Shown here one piece after another: positions 16,501-24,124 of a stretch of DNA of 38,970 bases. Under the pieces are notes generated by a model, which saw only the letters and a program-made list of their open reading frames with translations, did not search any database and was not told the DNA's origin. Each line of letters starts with the position of its first letter. The stretch's first letter is position 1. The translations under genes were made by a program, and so were the position numbers. The DNA lies in NCBI GenBank assembly GCA_016220095.1, contig JACRIJ010000119.1, positions 1-38,970 of the forward strand, read 5' to 3'. The stretch is from Planctomycetota bacterium. GTDB lineage: Bacteria > Planctomycetota > MHYJ01 > JACQXL01 > JACRIJ01.

Positions 16501-19500
16501 GGTTGTTGTAATCACTGTCATACAGGAAAGCGGCAGTTATAATTGGAGCTGGTATGTAGAAAGCCGTTTCAGTTGAATAATTGCCCCATACTCCGTTGTT
16601 GTCTTTATATCGCACATGCCAGTAATATATGGCGCCGTCGTCATTTATGGCGCCGATATTTAGCGTCTTAGACGTCAGGTCCGTCAATGTTTCTCCGGAA
16701 TCATAGGCGGGCGATGAGTAATCTCCGGGTGTTGCTGTAATTTGCCATTGGCTTGACGCGTGGGTATCGGCAATATCGGAATCAGAGAACGCGTTTGACG
16801 ATAACGCGGGGGTGATGGTGCCGGGTATTTCCATGTCAGCCGGCGAAGTATTAACCGGCGCGTTCGGGGCATGGTTGTAATTCATTGACACATCAAGCAA
16901 GACCGGTTCAGCGGCAATGCCCGTGCCTGTGAGGGATGCCTTGTACTGCACATAGCGCCCGGAAGATGACACTGAAATATCGCCGTTGGTTACATCTTCC
17001 CATGCGGGCGATGAGTCAGTCCAGCCGGTGGCGTTGGACGCGCGGACCTGCATGGTGATTGTACCCGAGCCCGAGGTATTCCATGAAATGGAATTTATGA
17101 CTGCGTCATCTGCGCCGGTATTTTTTGCCGCGGATGTAAATGTGCCTGAGGTTTTGTACGGGATTTGTTCAAGGCCGCCCACGGCAACGGCGGGTTCGGT
17201 TGCGGCGTATTTGCGCAGACCTGCCCAATACACATACAAATCCACTCCGCCGAAGGCGGCGTTTACATCGCATATGCCTAAGAAAATATCGTGATTTACG
17301 GATGAAGGCGGATAGGTTATCATCGTATTCGTGTAGGTTGTAGGATTGCTGTAAAGGTAATAATATGACCCGGTACCGTACCATTTGACCATGGCACGGA
17401 CAGCGCTGTTCATAAGGATGCCGGTAATAGTTTCTTCCCTTGAGGTTCCGTTGGACTGTTCCGCATAGGCATTCCAGTTGTCTATAGGTTCTCCGAAGCC
17501 GGTGTGTTTATAGGAGGCGGCGAGGGCTGTAACGCCAGCCGCAGGCGTAGCCGCTGTCTGGTCGTAAAAACCGTGGAAGGCGGTGCCTTGCGTGCCCATA
17601 TCACCCGCGATGGTGAGAAGGTATTCAAGCGTGTAATTGGAACCGTAATTGGGTATGCTTCTGACGCCTTTCCAGTTGTTTGCGTTTGAGTATGCGTGCA
17701 AATATCCGGTAATTTCTTCCAGGGTGCCGCCGGCCGCGTTGAGGGATTCCCATTTAGCGGGCGATATGGCGTTGTCTTCAAAATCATCAAAGAATTCAAA
17801 TGTCGTCTCGCCGTTGGAGATGTTTTTTGCGGCAGGCTGTCCGTAGTACATGTAAATTGTTTTTGTTGATGCGGACAGGGAATCCGTCTTGATCCAGATT
17901 TTTGTTGTGGTGGAATTAGGGCCGGATTCTATCCAATACGGATAATTTGCCGTCCAATCTTTTTCGTTGAAGCTGTTTGTGGGGCTGAACCTTAAGTCTG
18001 AGCAATCGGCATTGAGATGTCCCAGTAAGAACAAGGCGTTCGTGTTAACCGTTGCCTGCACCTGGAAATTGGTCTGCGTCGGTCCTGCGGAGTTATCAAT
18101 GGTCAGTGTCTTCCGGTATGGCCAGATTCCCGCATCGGCATTCCACGGGATTCTTGATGACGCGCTTACCGAAGGTTCGGCGAGGGCGTACTTGCGCCTT
18201 TCATAATGGGTTTTTACTTCATTCGCGTCAAGGGCGCGTTTGTATATGCGCGCTTCATCCACGTCGCCCTGATAAGGGCCGTAGCCGGAACCGCCATCGC
18301 CGAACATGTAACACGGATAGACGTTTGTCCTTACGCTGGTAAGCCCGGTCCTGACCAGTGCGCCGTTGAGGTAGAGTTTAGGCTGTTTGTTCGTGTAAAC
18401 CACGGCTATGTGGTTCCAGCCGGAAAGCGCGATGGGATAGGAAAGCAGTGCCGGCAGGTATCCGCCGGCGTGTTCAAATACCTGTATTGCGTTTGTGCCC
18501 ACGGAAATTCCCGCGCCGGCGTTTGCGCCTGGTTCAAATATTGCCATTATCGCGTAACTCTGGCCGGTCGTGCCTGTGGCCCCGGATGTGGCTTCGCCGA
18601 CTATGGTTACTGCTTTTTCCGGTTTTGCCCAGATTTCCATGGTGAAGGTATTTGGTATGGTAGTAATATAACTTCCGTTAACATAATTCCCGGTTACATT
18701 GTTGAGATACAGGTGCGAGCCTGACGAGAATTTAGAGTCGCTGAGACTGCTCCATTGTCCGCCGTCCGTAGGTTGCCACGGCACGGTGCCGGTTATGGTG
18801 GCGGTTCTGCCTTTGCCTGAGGAGTCGGCGACCGTAGTGCCAGAACCTTCATCCATGTGCCAGAGGCCTTCAAGGTCCAAATCGCTGAAATCCTTTACGA
18901 ATACCGCGTCAAGGTTGGAAACGGTTTTGGCATCGGGCGAACCGTAGTAAACATAAAAAGAGGTTCCGTTTGCCGGTATGGAAGGGACTTTTACCCAGTA
19001 GGTGGCCTTGGTTCCTGCGGTGAAAGATTCGCGCCAGCATCCGAATACTTTTCCGGAACTGTCGCCGAACCTGACATCCCTGAAGTCCTGCTGAACTTCA
19101 TTTGCCCCGGCCTCAAGGTCAATTTCTCCGGCAACCGTGGAGTTGTAGTTCAAGACGATTTTTACCTGGTGATTTGACAGGGCCGCGCCGGCATTGTTGG
19201 TCAGGGAGATGGTTTTTCTGTACGCGAAAACAAGGTTTTCCTGTTCTGCATATACCGATGTTGCCGGTTCAATGGACGCGTATTTTCTCGTGCGTACGTC
19301 GTCCACATAAAGGTATGTGGCCGCGCTGAGTATTTGAAAGGCGATTTTATCTGAGGCAGTGGCCCATGTGGTATTGTCCTCCATCTGCGTGTTGTTCCAA
19401 TATACAGTGTATCCGCTTGCGGGTTTAAGCGTGATTCTCTGCAGTGTTTTTGCCGTCGTATGGGTGCCGTTTGTAAAATCCACTCCGTCAAGGCGCCTTA

Positions 19501-20932
19501 TGAGAGAAGCGCCGGCGGAATTTCTTTTTACAACAAGGCCGCTGTTGTAATTCAGCGGATTGACCGAATACCCTTCAAATGTATCAATAACCGTGGATGA
19601 TGTCCGCGAGTACCATTCTATAACGGCCGGCCTTGAGATTGTTGAAGTTGTAGCCATGCCGTTTGTGTTCCAGAGGCTATTTCCCGTAAGGCGCGCTTCG
19701 CCTGCTAATATCTGCACATTACCCGCGGTGCTTTGAGTCAATGCCCATCTGCTGAGGTCAGTGCTGAAATCGTCAAAGAAATCAAATGTATCCGCGCCGC
19801 TTGAGGCGCTTACAGCCGCGGTGTTGCCGTAGTACATATATATGGAGGACAGGCCTGCGGGCAAGGAGCCGGGTATTTTAACCCAGGCAGTTCCGTCTTT
19901 TTCAAGCCAGTATCCGCCGCCGTTGGATGCTTTTATTTCCGTGGTGCCGTCTGATTTTGTAAAGCGCGTATCGGTATAATTCAATTTCGCATTGCCGGCG
20001 TAAAGGAGATTAATTTCGTTCGAGGAAAGCGGCCTGTTGTACACGCGGACTTCGTCAATGGAACCGTCAAAGAATTCGCCGCCTGCGGGCGCGCTTCGTC
20101 CGATCTGGACTGCCGTGGAAGTTACGCTGACGGCTCCGGGTATGTTTGAATCAATCTGTTTGCCGTCCAGGAAGAGCCTGCGGTTCAGGCCGTCATAGGT
20201 AACGGCAAGGTGGTGCCACGCGCCGGAGAGGTTGCTTACGCCGACAAGCAGGTCGTTCCCCCAGAAATAATGTTTGATCTGGTAAGTGCCGCCGCCTTCG
20301 CCGTACGCGAGACGCAGGCAATTGGATTGGTTGGCCGCGCCCGAACCCCAGGAAATAATCGCCCTGGAGCTGTTATGCACGTCCGGTTTTATCCATGCCA
20401 TCATGGTGAACGCACTGCTTCCGGTCGGTATATTGGTTGCGGTGGGAATGTTGACATAATCATCCGTGCCGTCAAAATTGACTGCGCCGTCGGGATTGCC
20501 GGTTGTCCACGCCATACCCGCACCGTTTGCGTTTGTCGCCGCGCCGTGGTTCATGTTTCCTGACGAGTCAGTCAGGCCGGCGGTTGTGCCGTTTGCTATG
20601 GAGCCGCTCTGGCCGCCTTCAAGATGCCATGACGCGACAAGGCCTGTTTCGTTATAAACAGGGTTTGATACCTTTACCTGGTAATCCGCAAGCGCTGAAC
20701 CTGTTGTGTTGTCTATGGTGATAAGCCTGCGGTACGGCCAACCGCTGTTCCACCAGTTTGACGCGGCTCCGGACCAATTGTCCGTTGATGCTATCTGTAC
20801 GGAGTCGGAAACCGCATCAGTGCCGTTCGGGTTGCCTGCGGAAAAATCGGCAGTTGTAGTCTCCTGCCAGGTGTTGGCAGAGACAAATAATGCCATCATT
20901 AAAATCAGCGTTGTCAGATAAAATACGCGCAT
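13574..20932 (-). CDS. Giant secreted surface protein 1 (DUF2341, LamG, PKD-like repeats)
   Basis: The 2452-residue protein has a signal peptide (1-19) and the opening TWQETTTADFSAG that giant protein 2 shares in close form. Residues 65-385 hold a DUF2341 module interrupted by a LamG lectin-like domain (about 95-310; HHLAVTYDG, GSIDEVRVYNR). A second DUF2341/LamG unit spans about 570-915, and a third DUF2341 unit without LamG about 935-1055, followed by a jelly-roll-like stretch. Fibronectin-like and Ig-like units fill about 1260-1770. A GDTGN-repeat linker lies near 1780-1806. Six PKD/REJ-like domains (each with ADAG or similar, then LSYxWxQxxG) run to about 2400. The tail ends KSRGCFITRLTK. 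It is probably exported for carbohydrate or cell binding. It is first in an operon with the small and vWA genes. Confidence 0.88.
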   Translation of the reverse strand: MRVFYLTTLILMMALFVSANTWQETTTADFSAGNPNGTDAVSDSVQIASTDNWSGAASNWWNSGWPYRRLITIDNTTGSALADYQVKVSNPVYNETGLVASWHLEGGQSGSIANGTTAGLTDSSGNMNHGAATNANGAGMAWTTGNPDGAVNFDGTDDYVNIPTATNIPTGSSAFTMMAWIKPDVHNSSRAIISWGSGAANQSNCLRLAYGEGGGTYQIKHYFWGNDLLVGVSNLSGAWHHLAVTYDGLNRRLFLDGKQIDSNIPGAVSVTSTAVQIGRSAPAGGEFFDGSIDEVRVYNRPLSSNEINLLYAGNAKLNYTDTRFTKSDGTTEIKASNGGGYWLEKDGTAWVKIPGSLPAGLSSIYMYYGNTAAVSASSGADTFDFFDDFSTDLSRWALTQSTAGNVQILAGEARLTGNSLWNTNGMATTSTISRPAVIEWYSRTSSTVIDTFEGYSVNPLNYNSGLVVKRNSAGASLIRRLDGVDFTNGTHTTAKTLQRITLKPASGYTVYWNNTQMEDNTTWATASDKIAFQILSAATYLYVDDVRTRKYASIEPATSVYAEQENLVFAYRKTISLTNNAGAALSNHQVKIVLNYNSTVAGEIDLEAGANEVQQDFRDVRFGDSSGKVFGCWRESFTAGTKATYWVKVPSIPANGTSFYVYYGSPDAKTVSNLDAVFVKDFSDLDLEGLWHMDEGSGTTVADSSGKGRTATITGTVPWQPTDGGQWSSLSDSKFSSGSHLYLNNVTGNYVNGSYITTIPNTFTMEIWAKPEKAVTIVGEATSGATGTTGQSYAIMAIFEPGANAGAGISVGTNAIQVFEHAGGYLPALLSYPIALSGWNHIAVVYTNKQPKLYLNGALVRTGLTSVRTNVYPCYMFGDGGSGYGPYQGDVDEARIYKRALDANEVKTHYERRKYALAEPSVSASSRIPWNADAGIWPYRKTLTIDNSAGPTQTNFQVQATVNTNALFLLGHLNADCSDLRFSPTNSFNEKDWTANYPYWIESGPNSTTTKIWIKTDSLSASTKTIYMYYGQPAAKNISNGETTFEFFDDFEDNAISPAKWESLNAAGGTLEEITGYLHAYSNANNWKGVRSIPNYGSNYTLEYLLTIAGDMGTQGTAFHGFYDQTAATPAAGVTALAASYKHTGFGEPIDNWNAYAEQSNGTSREETITGILMNSAVRAMVKWYGTGSYYYLYSNPTTYTNTMITYPPSSVNHDIFLGICDVNAAFGGVDLYVYWAGLRKYAATEPAVAVGGLEQIPYKTSGTFTSAAKNTGADDAVINSISWNTSGSGTITMQVRASNATGWTDSSPAWEDVTNGDISVSSSGRYVQYKASLTGTGIAAEPVLLDVSMNYNHAPNAPVNTSPADMEIPGTITPALSSNAFSDSDIADTHASSQWQITATPGDYSSPAYDSGETLTDLTSKTLNIGAINDDGAIYYWHVRYKDNNGVWGNYSTETAFYIPAPIITAAFLYDSDYNNQVDVLQINLSEDILGTASSVTTGLGFTLTENGSFSHTIASGTETSPGTIRFALNEKGTADLTSSFTLSYSSTVGNLADVDGTASKIASLSPITVTTNTLIITNFSADDTDSDGRINTLTFTFNNTITSAGDIADWQVTDADGSTNLLSGLTNSNISFSQNKITVTLPDTAGTNGIPSYQYAPNGSNDIGDTNGFIPCQFSTASDTLSPSKPISLAPSNGSALQSADISFSWTSVTDATGIYYTVEIDDSNSFSLPVYASTDNLSSASTSAVFSNGTYYWHVKATDGKGNTSGWSSAWTFTISLPDTGNNNGDTGNGDTGTGDTENGDTGNPTEMSLSSALVADAGDDVAINPTAVYLDGSQSYDMENPAGTLSYEWTVLSYPAEAVDMQLNNPAIAQPYFTGYIPGNYVMQLIVTSQYYYSNPDTVTITINNIAPFADAGPDRTCVSGPAIILDGSGSCDPNNDGLSYEWKQTSGTTVYLQNAATATASFNSANITGLLDFQLTVTDTAGNSDTDTVYLTINSQNNTVPVASAGVTQIVSAGTPVQLNGTLSSDTNSSSSQSLNSSALSYFWSQLSGPQDVTLSNANSVAPTFVPDKSGVYVFQLIVNDGSSYSAPVSVTIGVNDDSNSLPKASAKILYPSNEPPYAGQQVIISASESADPDKDELSYLWEQTYGKQVLITDTNSEFLIFYPATSGNYKFKLTVNDGTSESIPIEIEVTVIPGKDSIAPSAAISIDPVLDPDGDHRIFSAPTIVTLDGTASAGEGNLEFLWVQTLGPAMIIADSTNSSITFKPQIAGSYGFRLTVTDENGLNASEEIFLIIDTVANGVPTANAGADITGAIGTIVYLSADLSTDPLWDPDGLTTSDALSFTWEQTAGVPVVLHNSTSKKPYFIAYMTGAYEFKVFANDGQSISLPDEITVTVQATAQAANGAGTATNYENYETVSELETAQADSLESLANQNAKSRGCFITRLTK
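15520..15600 (-). repeat. Minisatellite encoding a GDTGN linker in giant protein 1
   Basis: Imperfect copies of an 18-24-nt unit around ccggtatc and gccggtgtc encode repeated D-T-G-N/G-D-T-G residues, a flexible spacer between the Ig-like block and the PKD-like block. Giant proteins 2 and 3 have similar G/T/D/N/S-rich spacers near their C-termini. Confidence 0.6.
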
Positions 20933-21281
20933 TTACTGAACCTTTAATTAGAACGATTTATGCCACGAAGTCGCGAAGACACGAAGGACGTTATTTGAGA
21001 TTCGGGTTCCGAGGTCCGGGGTTCGCGTTCCGGCACCCGGGTCTCGCGGAGTCTGGGGGCAGGAGTACGTCGTTTCGTTAGTCGTAAATCTCTTAAAAGT
21101 CTCTTAGAGTCCCTGTTCTTTACGAAGGAGGAAGAATGAAAAATGAAGAACGAGACGAACGAAGTCGCAAATCAAAGAAATTGTCGTGTCTCATTCAGGT
21201 CTCTTAGAGTCCCTGTTAAAAAGTCGTCGTCGTTTAGTGGTTTAGTTGTTCAGTTCGTTTGAGAGCCCCGATTGTTAAACC

Positions 21282-21296
21282 GCAATTTTCGTGCCA
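21282..21296 (-). promoter_or_regulatory. Sigma-54 (RpoN) promoter upstream of giant surface gene 1
   Basis: On the minus strand the site reads TGGCACGAAAATTGC. This is a full match to TGGCACG-N4-TTGC with 10 nt between GG and GC. Predicted transcription start near 21271 gives a long leader of about 340 nt to the ATG at 20932, which is the weak point of this assignment. Confidence 0.65.
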
Positions 21297-21327
21297 AAAT
21301 AACGCGGCTTTCGCCTTTTCGGAATGT

Positions 21328-21443
21328 GTAACTTGTTGGTTTTCAGTGGGTTATGATTTGAAATGTACTGTACGGCGGTATGTTATTCCGGACGTGCCGG
21401 GCGGAACATTTATGTTACGGAAAACGGAATATAATGTTACGGC
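21328..21443 (-). promoter_or_regulatory. Candidate upstream activator sites for the giant gene 1 promoter
   Basis: GTAACTTGTT (21328-21337) is centred near -62, AACATTTATGTT (21405-21416) near -139 and ATAATGTTAC (21431-21440) near -166. The surrounding GCGGAACATTTATGTT is identical to 11748-11763, while most sequence between the boxes has diverged. Confidence 0.55.
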
Positions 21444-21549
21444 GGCGGTAACCGGTAGCCAGTAGTGAGTAATCAGAGATGGGGCGAAGAACAGATGAGC
21501 ATTTGAAATTTACAGTTTTCAATAGATATGAAACAGACGGTCGTTTCCG

Positions 21550-23307
21550 CTATTTGTTTTTTGGCAATTGAACGCTGTTTTTCAGCGGGGTGCCGACAAA
21601 TTCTTTTACTTCGTTTATTTTTGCCAGTATCTGAGTTATACGGTCTTTAATTGCGGGGGAGGCAGAATCCATTGCCTTGGATAGATAAGGTTCTGCTTGA
21701 GGGCCGATTTCAACCAGCCTATTGGAATTTTCATCGGATGTTCGCGCGTCTTCGGATATTGCTTTTCCGATTAAATTCAGGATGTCAGTTTTACCAATCG
21801 TTTTTTCCTGTTCCCATTTATTGAAAATTTGGCGCATTTCAAATTTGTGAAGGCCGTCAAATCGCACGTTATAATTATTCGTGGAAACGCTTTTTAAGCG
21901 GGCTGTTTTTTCGGTGATGGCAGCATTAATTTTTTCAAAAAGAAATTTTACATTATCGTCTCCTGTTTTTGCCAGTAAACTCGTCAATCCATTATCATAT
22001 ACTGCGATTTGATACAGGCAATTTTTCAAGGCCGAATCATCGGAATTTTCAAGTGCGTTTAAATCTTCTTCCAGAAAAGGAACCAATGCGGATAATAAAT
22101 ATTCCGCCGGCAGCGCTATATTCTTGGCGGATTCAATTGATAAGAGCGTCATTTCCAGTCTTAGTCTGTTGTTTTTTGCGTTTTCTATTGCTTCTTTAGC
22201 CCATTCTGCGCGAGTCATGTCAGCATGGCGACGATACCATTCGCCTAAATCCTGTTGAGCGTCCCGGCTGAGGCGGTCATACTCGTGAAAAGTCAGGGCT
22301 TTTATTTTTTTTTCTATGAGATAATGGGAGTCAAGGGAAATGTTTCCGATTAACGAAATAACCGGGGGAACGATTTTCTTTACGTCACCATCCGTTAAAT
22401 TTTTTTCAGGTATTGACATCAATGCGGCCAATCTGAGGTAATAATATTCACTTTGCAGGGCGGAAAAACAATCGTCACTGCGCCAGTTTTCTTGGCTGGT
22501 CTCGTGATAATGCAGGATTCTTTTCGCCTCGTCAACGTATGGCAGCGGTTTGTCCGGGTTGAGCGGCATAATAGACGCCCTTGCAGGGCCGCTTCCTTCC
22601 ATAAATTCACAAATATTGTAAGTTCCGTCTTGTTCCTGCTTAAGGAATATAATTAGTACATCCCCTTTATTAACTTCAAGCGGCACCGGCTTTGGCGCAG
22701 TTTCGTATGTTTTCACCGTAAGCGTTTCTGTAATATTTTTGTCTGGTTCAAATCCAATTATCGTTATTTTTATTTTGCCTGATAGCGGGCCTTTTAAGGA
22801 TTGTTCTATTGAAATCCCTGCCGAAACGAAGCCTCCGGAGTTTTTTTCGGTTTCGTCAACTCGTCCCACTATGATTGCGCCGCAATGGATTATAAGTTCG
22901 TCGTAAGACGGGAATTCAGGAGACTTGTTATTCTTTCCATGTTTAGTTGCGCTTTCAATACGAAATGGATTAACAACGGTGATTGATTCTTTTCGGGTTT
23001 GCTTGTCTTTGCGTTCCGGAATCAGGCGATAGCCGCCGTATCCTGCCATGAGAACCGCTAATATGACTGCGGCGAATTTAAACAAGGCCGGTGGCGTGGA
23101 AAGTTTCGGGCTTGAGTTTCCTTTTTGACCGAAGCGGTACGGTCTTAAAACTGCTTTCAGGCATTCCTTGTCACCTTGCGCCCGGTTGACGGCTTCTCTG
23201 CATTCGGAACATTCTTTAAGATGCGTGTCCAGTTCATTTTTTTCGGTTTCAGTTAAAGCGCCTCCCAGGGCGATTTCCAGATATTTTTCCGTATTTTTGC
23301 ATTCCAT
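21550..23307 (-). CDS. Membrane anti-sigma factor with zinc-finger domain and large C-terminal domain
   Basis: The 585-residue protein opens with an anti-sigma zinc-finger domain: C3, then H29-x3-C33-x2-C36 (THLKECSEC). This should hold the ECF sigma factor encoded 48 nt upstream in the same operon. One membrane helix (about 75-94) follows. The 490-residue part beyond the membrane has a beta-rich segment (about 130-260; IIVGRVDE, LSGKIKITIIGF, KGDVLIIFLKQ) and then a long helical, HEAT-like region to the end (ending near SPAIKDRITQIL). That part is far larger than the sensory tails of usual anti-sigma factors and is probably the signal receptor outside the cytoplasm. Confidence 0.85.
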   Translation of the reverse strand: MECKNTEKYLEIALGGALTETEKNELDTHLKECSECREAVNRAQGDKECLKAVLRPYRFGQKGNSSPKLSTPPALFKFAAVILAVLMAGYGGYRLIPERKDKQTRKESITVVNPFRIESATKHGKNNKSPEFPSYDELIIHCGAIIVGRVDETEKNSGGFVSAGISIEQSLKGPLSGKIKITIIGFEPDKNITETLTVKTYETAPKPVPLEVNKGDVLIIFLKQEQDGTYNICEFMEGSGPARASIMPLNPDKPLPYVDEAKRILHYHETSQENWRSDDCFSALQSEYYYLRLAALMSIPEKNLTDGDVKKIVPPVISLIGNISLDSHYLIEKKIKALTFHEYDRLSRDAQQDLGEWYRRHADMTRAEWAKEAIENAKNNRLRLEMTLLSIESAKNIALPAEYLLSALVPFLEEDLNALENSDDSALKNCLYQIAVYDNGLTSLLAKTGDDNVKFLFEKINAAITEKTARLKSVSTNNYNVRFDGLHKFEMRQIFNKWEQEKTIGKTDILNLIGKAISEDARTSDENSNRLVEIGPQAEPYLSKAMDSASPAIKDRITQILAKINEVKEFVGTPLKNSVQLPKNK

Positions 23308-23325
23308 AATGGCTCCGTAATATTC

Positions 23326-23349
23326 GCCGCTGAGACGCGGAGAAGGTTA
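23326..23349. repeat. Phrase of the GAGACGCGGAGAAGG type between sigma and anti-sigma genes
   Basis: gccgctgagacgcggagaag and onward lies in the 48-nt space between the sigma stop and the anti-sigma start, so it is inside the operon mRNA. It belongs with the CGCAAAG-type phrases at 13-42, 74-99, 20961-20992 and 30401-30428. Confidence 0.5.
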
Positions 23350-23355
23350 AAAGAA

Positions 23356-23934
23356 TCAGTCTGTATTTAATATTGATTGTAATTTGCCCCTCAATAATTG
23401 AATTCCGCGATAAATCTGTTTGCGGGCGGTTTCCGGAGGCATGTTCAGTTTATGGGCGATTTCTCCGGCGTTCATATTTTCCATCAGATGCAGAAGCAAT
23501 GTTGTCCTGTAGGATTCAGGCAGTGAGTCAATCGCTGTTAATACGCGCTGACAAGATTCTTTTTTGATGCTTGTCGCGCAAGGAATCGGGATGCCTGAGG
23601 CTTTTTCCAATACTTCAGGATTGTCGAGATAAAGAACAGGATTCCTTTCTGCCTTTCGGAGTGCATCCAAAGATTTATTGACGGCGATTTCAAACAGCCA
23701 GCTTTTGAATTTTTCAGGGTTTTTCAGTTCTGACAATGAGTCGTATGCTTTCATAAATACCTCGTTTGTTACGTCAACAGCGTCTTCTTTATTTTTAAGG
23801 CGCTGGAGCGCTATAGCGTAAACAATTCGTTCATATTTATGCACCAAACCGGCAAAAACGTCTTTGTCGCCTTTAAGCACGCCGGCAATTGCCGGCGCGT
23901 CTTCCGATTCAGGCAGATGCTTTTCTTTAACCAT
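23356..23934 (-). CDS. ECF-type RNA polymerase sigma factor
   Basis: This 192-residue sigma-70 family protein lacks regions 1 and 3. Region 2 covers about 22-95: FAGLVHKYERIVYAIALQRL, then EDAVDVTNEVFMKAYDSL, and KFKSWLFEIAVNKSLDALRK for -10 recognition. Region 4 covers about 130-185: LPESYRTTLLLHL, then the helix-turn-helix AGEIAHKLNMPPETARKQIYRG. It directs RNA polymerase to a small regulon and is held inactive by the downstream anti-sigma factor. Its own promoter looks like a housekeeping sigma-70 site, so basal expression does not depend on itself. Confidence 0.92.
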   Translation of the reverse strand: MVKEKHLPESEDAPAIAGVLKGDKDVFAGLVHKYERIVYAIALQRLKNKEDAVDVTNEVFMKAYDSLSELKNPEKFKSWLFEIAVNKSLDALRKAERNPVLYLDNPEVLEKASGIPIPCATSIKKESCQRVLTAIDSLPESYRTTLLLHLMENMNAGEIAHKLNMPPETARKQIYRGIQLLRGKLQSILNTD

Positions 23935-23996
23935 TTTCTGTTCTCTCTATGAATATTAGACGCTCTTTATCCGTAAAACGGGACAAGAAATTTTAT

Positions 23997-24024
23997 ATTA
24001 TATGCAATAAAGGAATTTTGTCAA
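23997..24024 (-). promoter_or_regulatory. Sigma-70 promoter of the sigma/anti-sigma operon
   Basis: On the minus strand: TTGACA (24019-24024), a 16-nt spacer, then TATAAT (23997-24002), both boxes perfect. Predicted transcription start near 23990 gives a leader of about 55 nt. Confidence 0.7.
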
Positions 24025-24124
24025 AGTGTATTGACTCCGCAGTCTGCAACTGGACATGTATATGCATTTGCCATCCCGCTCTCCGCTTCTTATTTTCCAC
24101 ATCTTACATCGCACATCCAACTTC

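Larger units (their letters stand above)
20933..21549. other. 617-nt intergenic region packed with repeat phrases and a sigma-54 module
   Basis: No gene is seen. From left to right it holds: the phrase gccacgaagtcgcgaagacacg (in part, 20961-20992); a GGTTCCGAGGTCCGGGG-type phrase (20998-21060, related to 30292-30330); a perfect 19-nt direct repeat gtctcttagagtccctgtt (21099-21117 and 21199-21217, exactly 100 nt apart); a tacgaaggaggaagaatg phrase (21121-21151) inverse to those at 1539 and 2824; the sigma-54 module at 21282-21443; and an ACTGG-type phrase (21450-21475). An AAAGG ribosome site precedes the giant gene. Confidence 0.6.

Noticed and set aside
20961..21217. CRISPR array or prophage attachment site in the repeat-rich gap
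   Set aside because: Repeats are imperfect, few and irregularly spaced with no cas or integrase genes nearby; only two copies of the 19-nt repeat exist.
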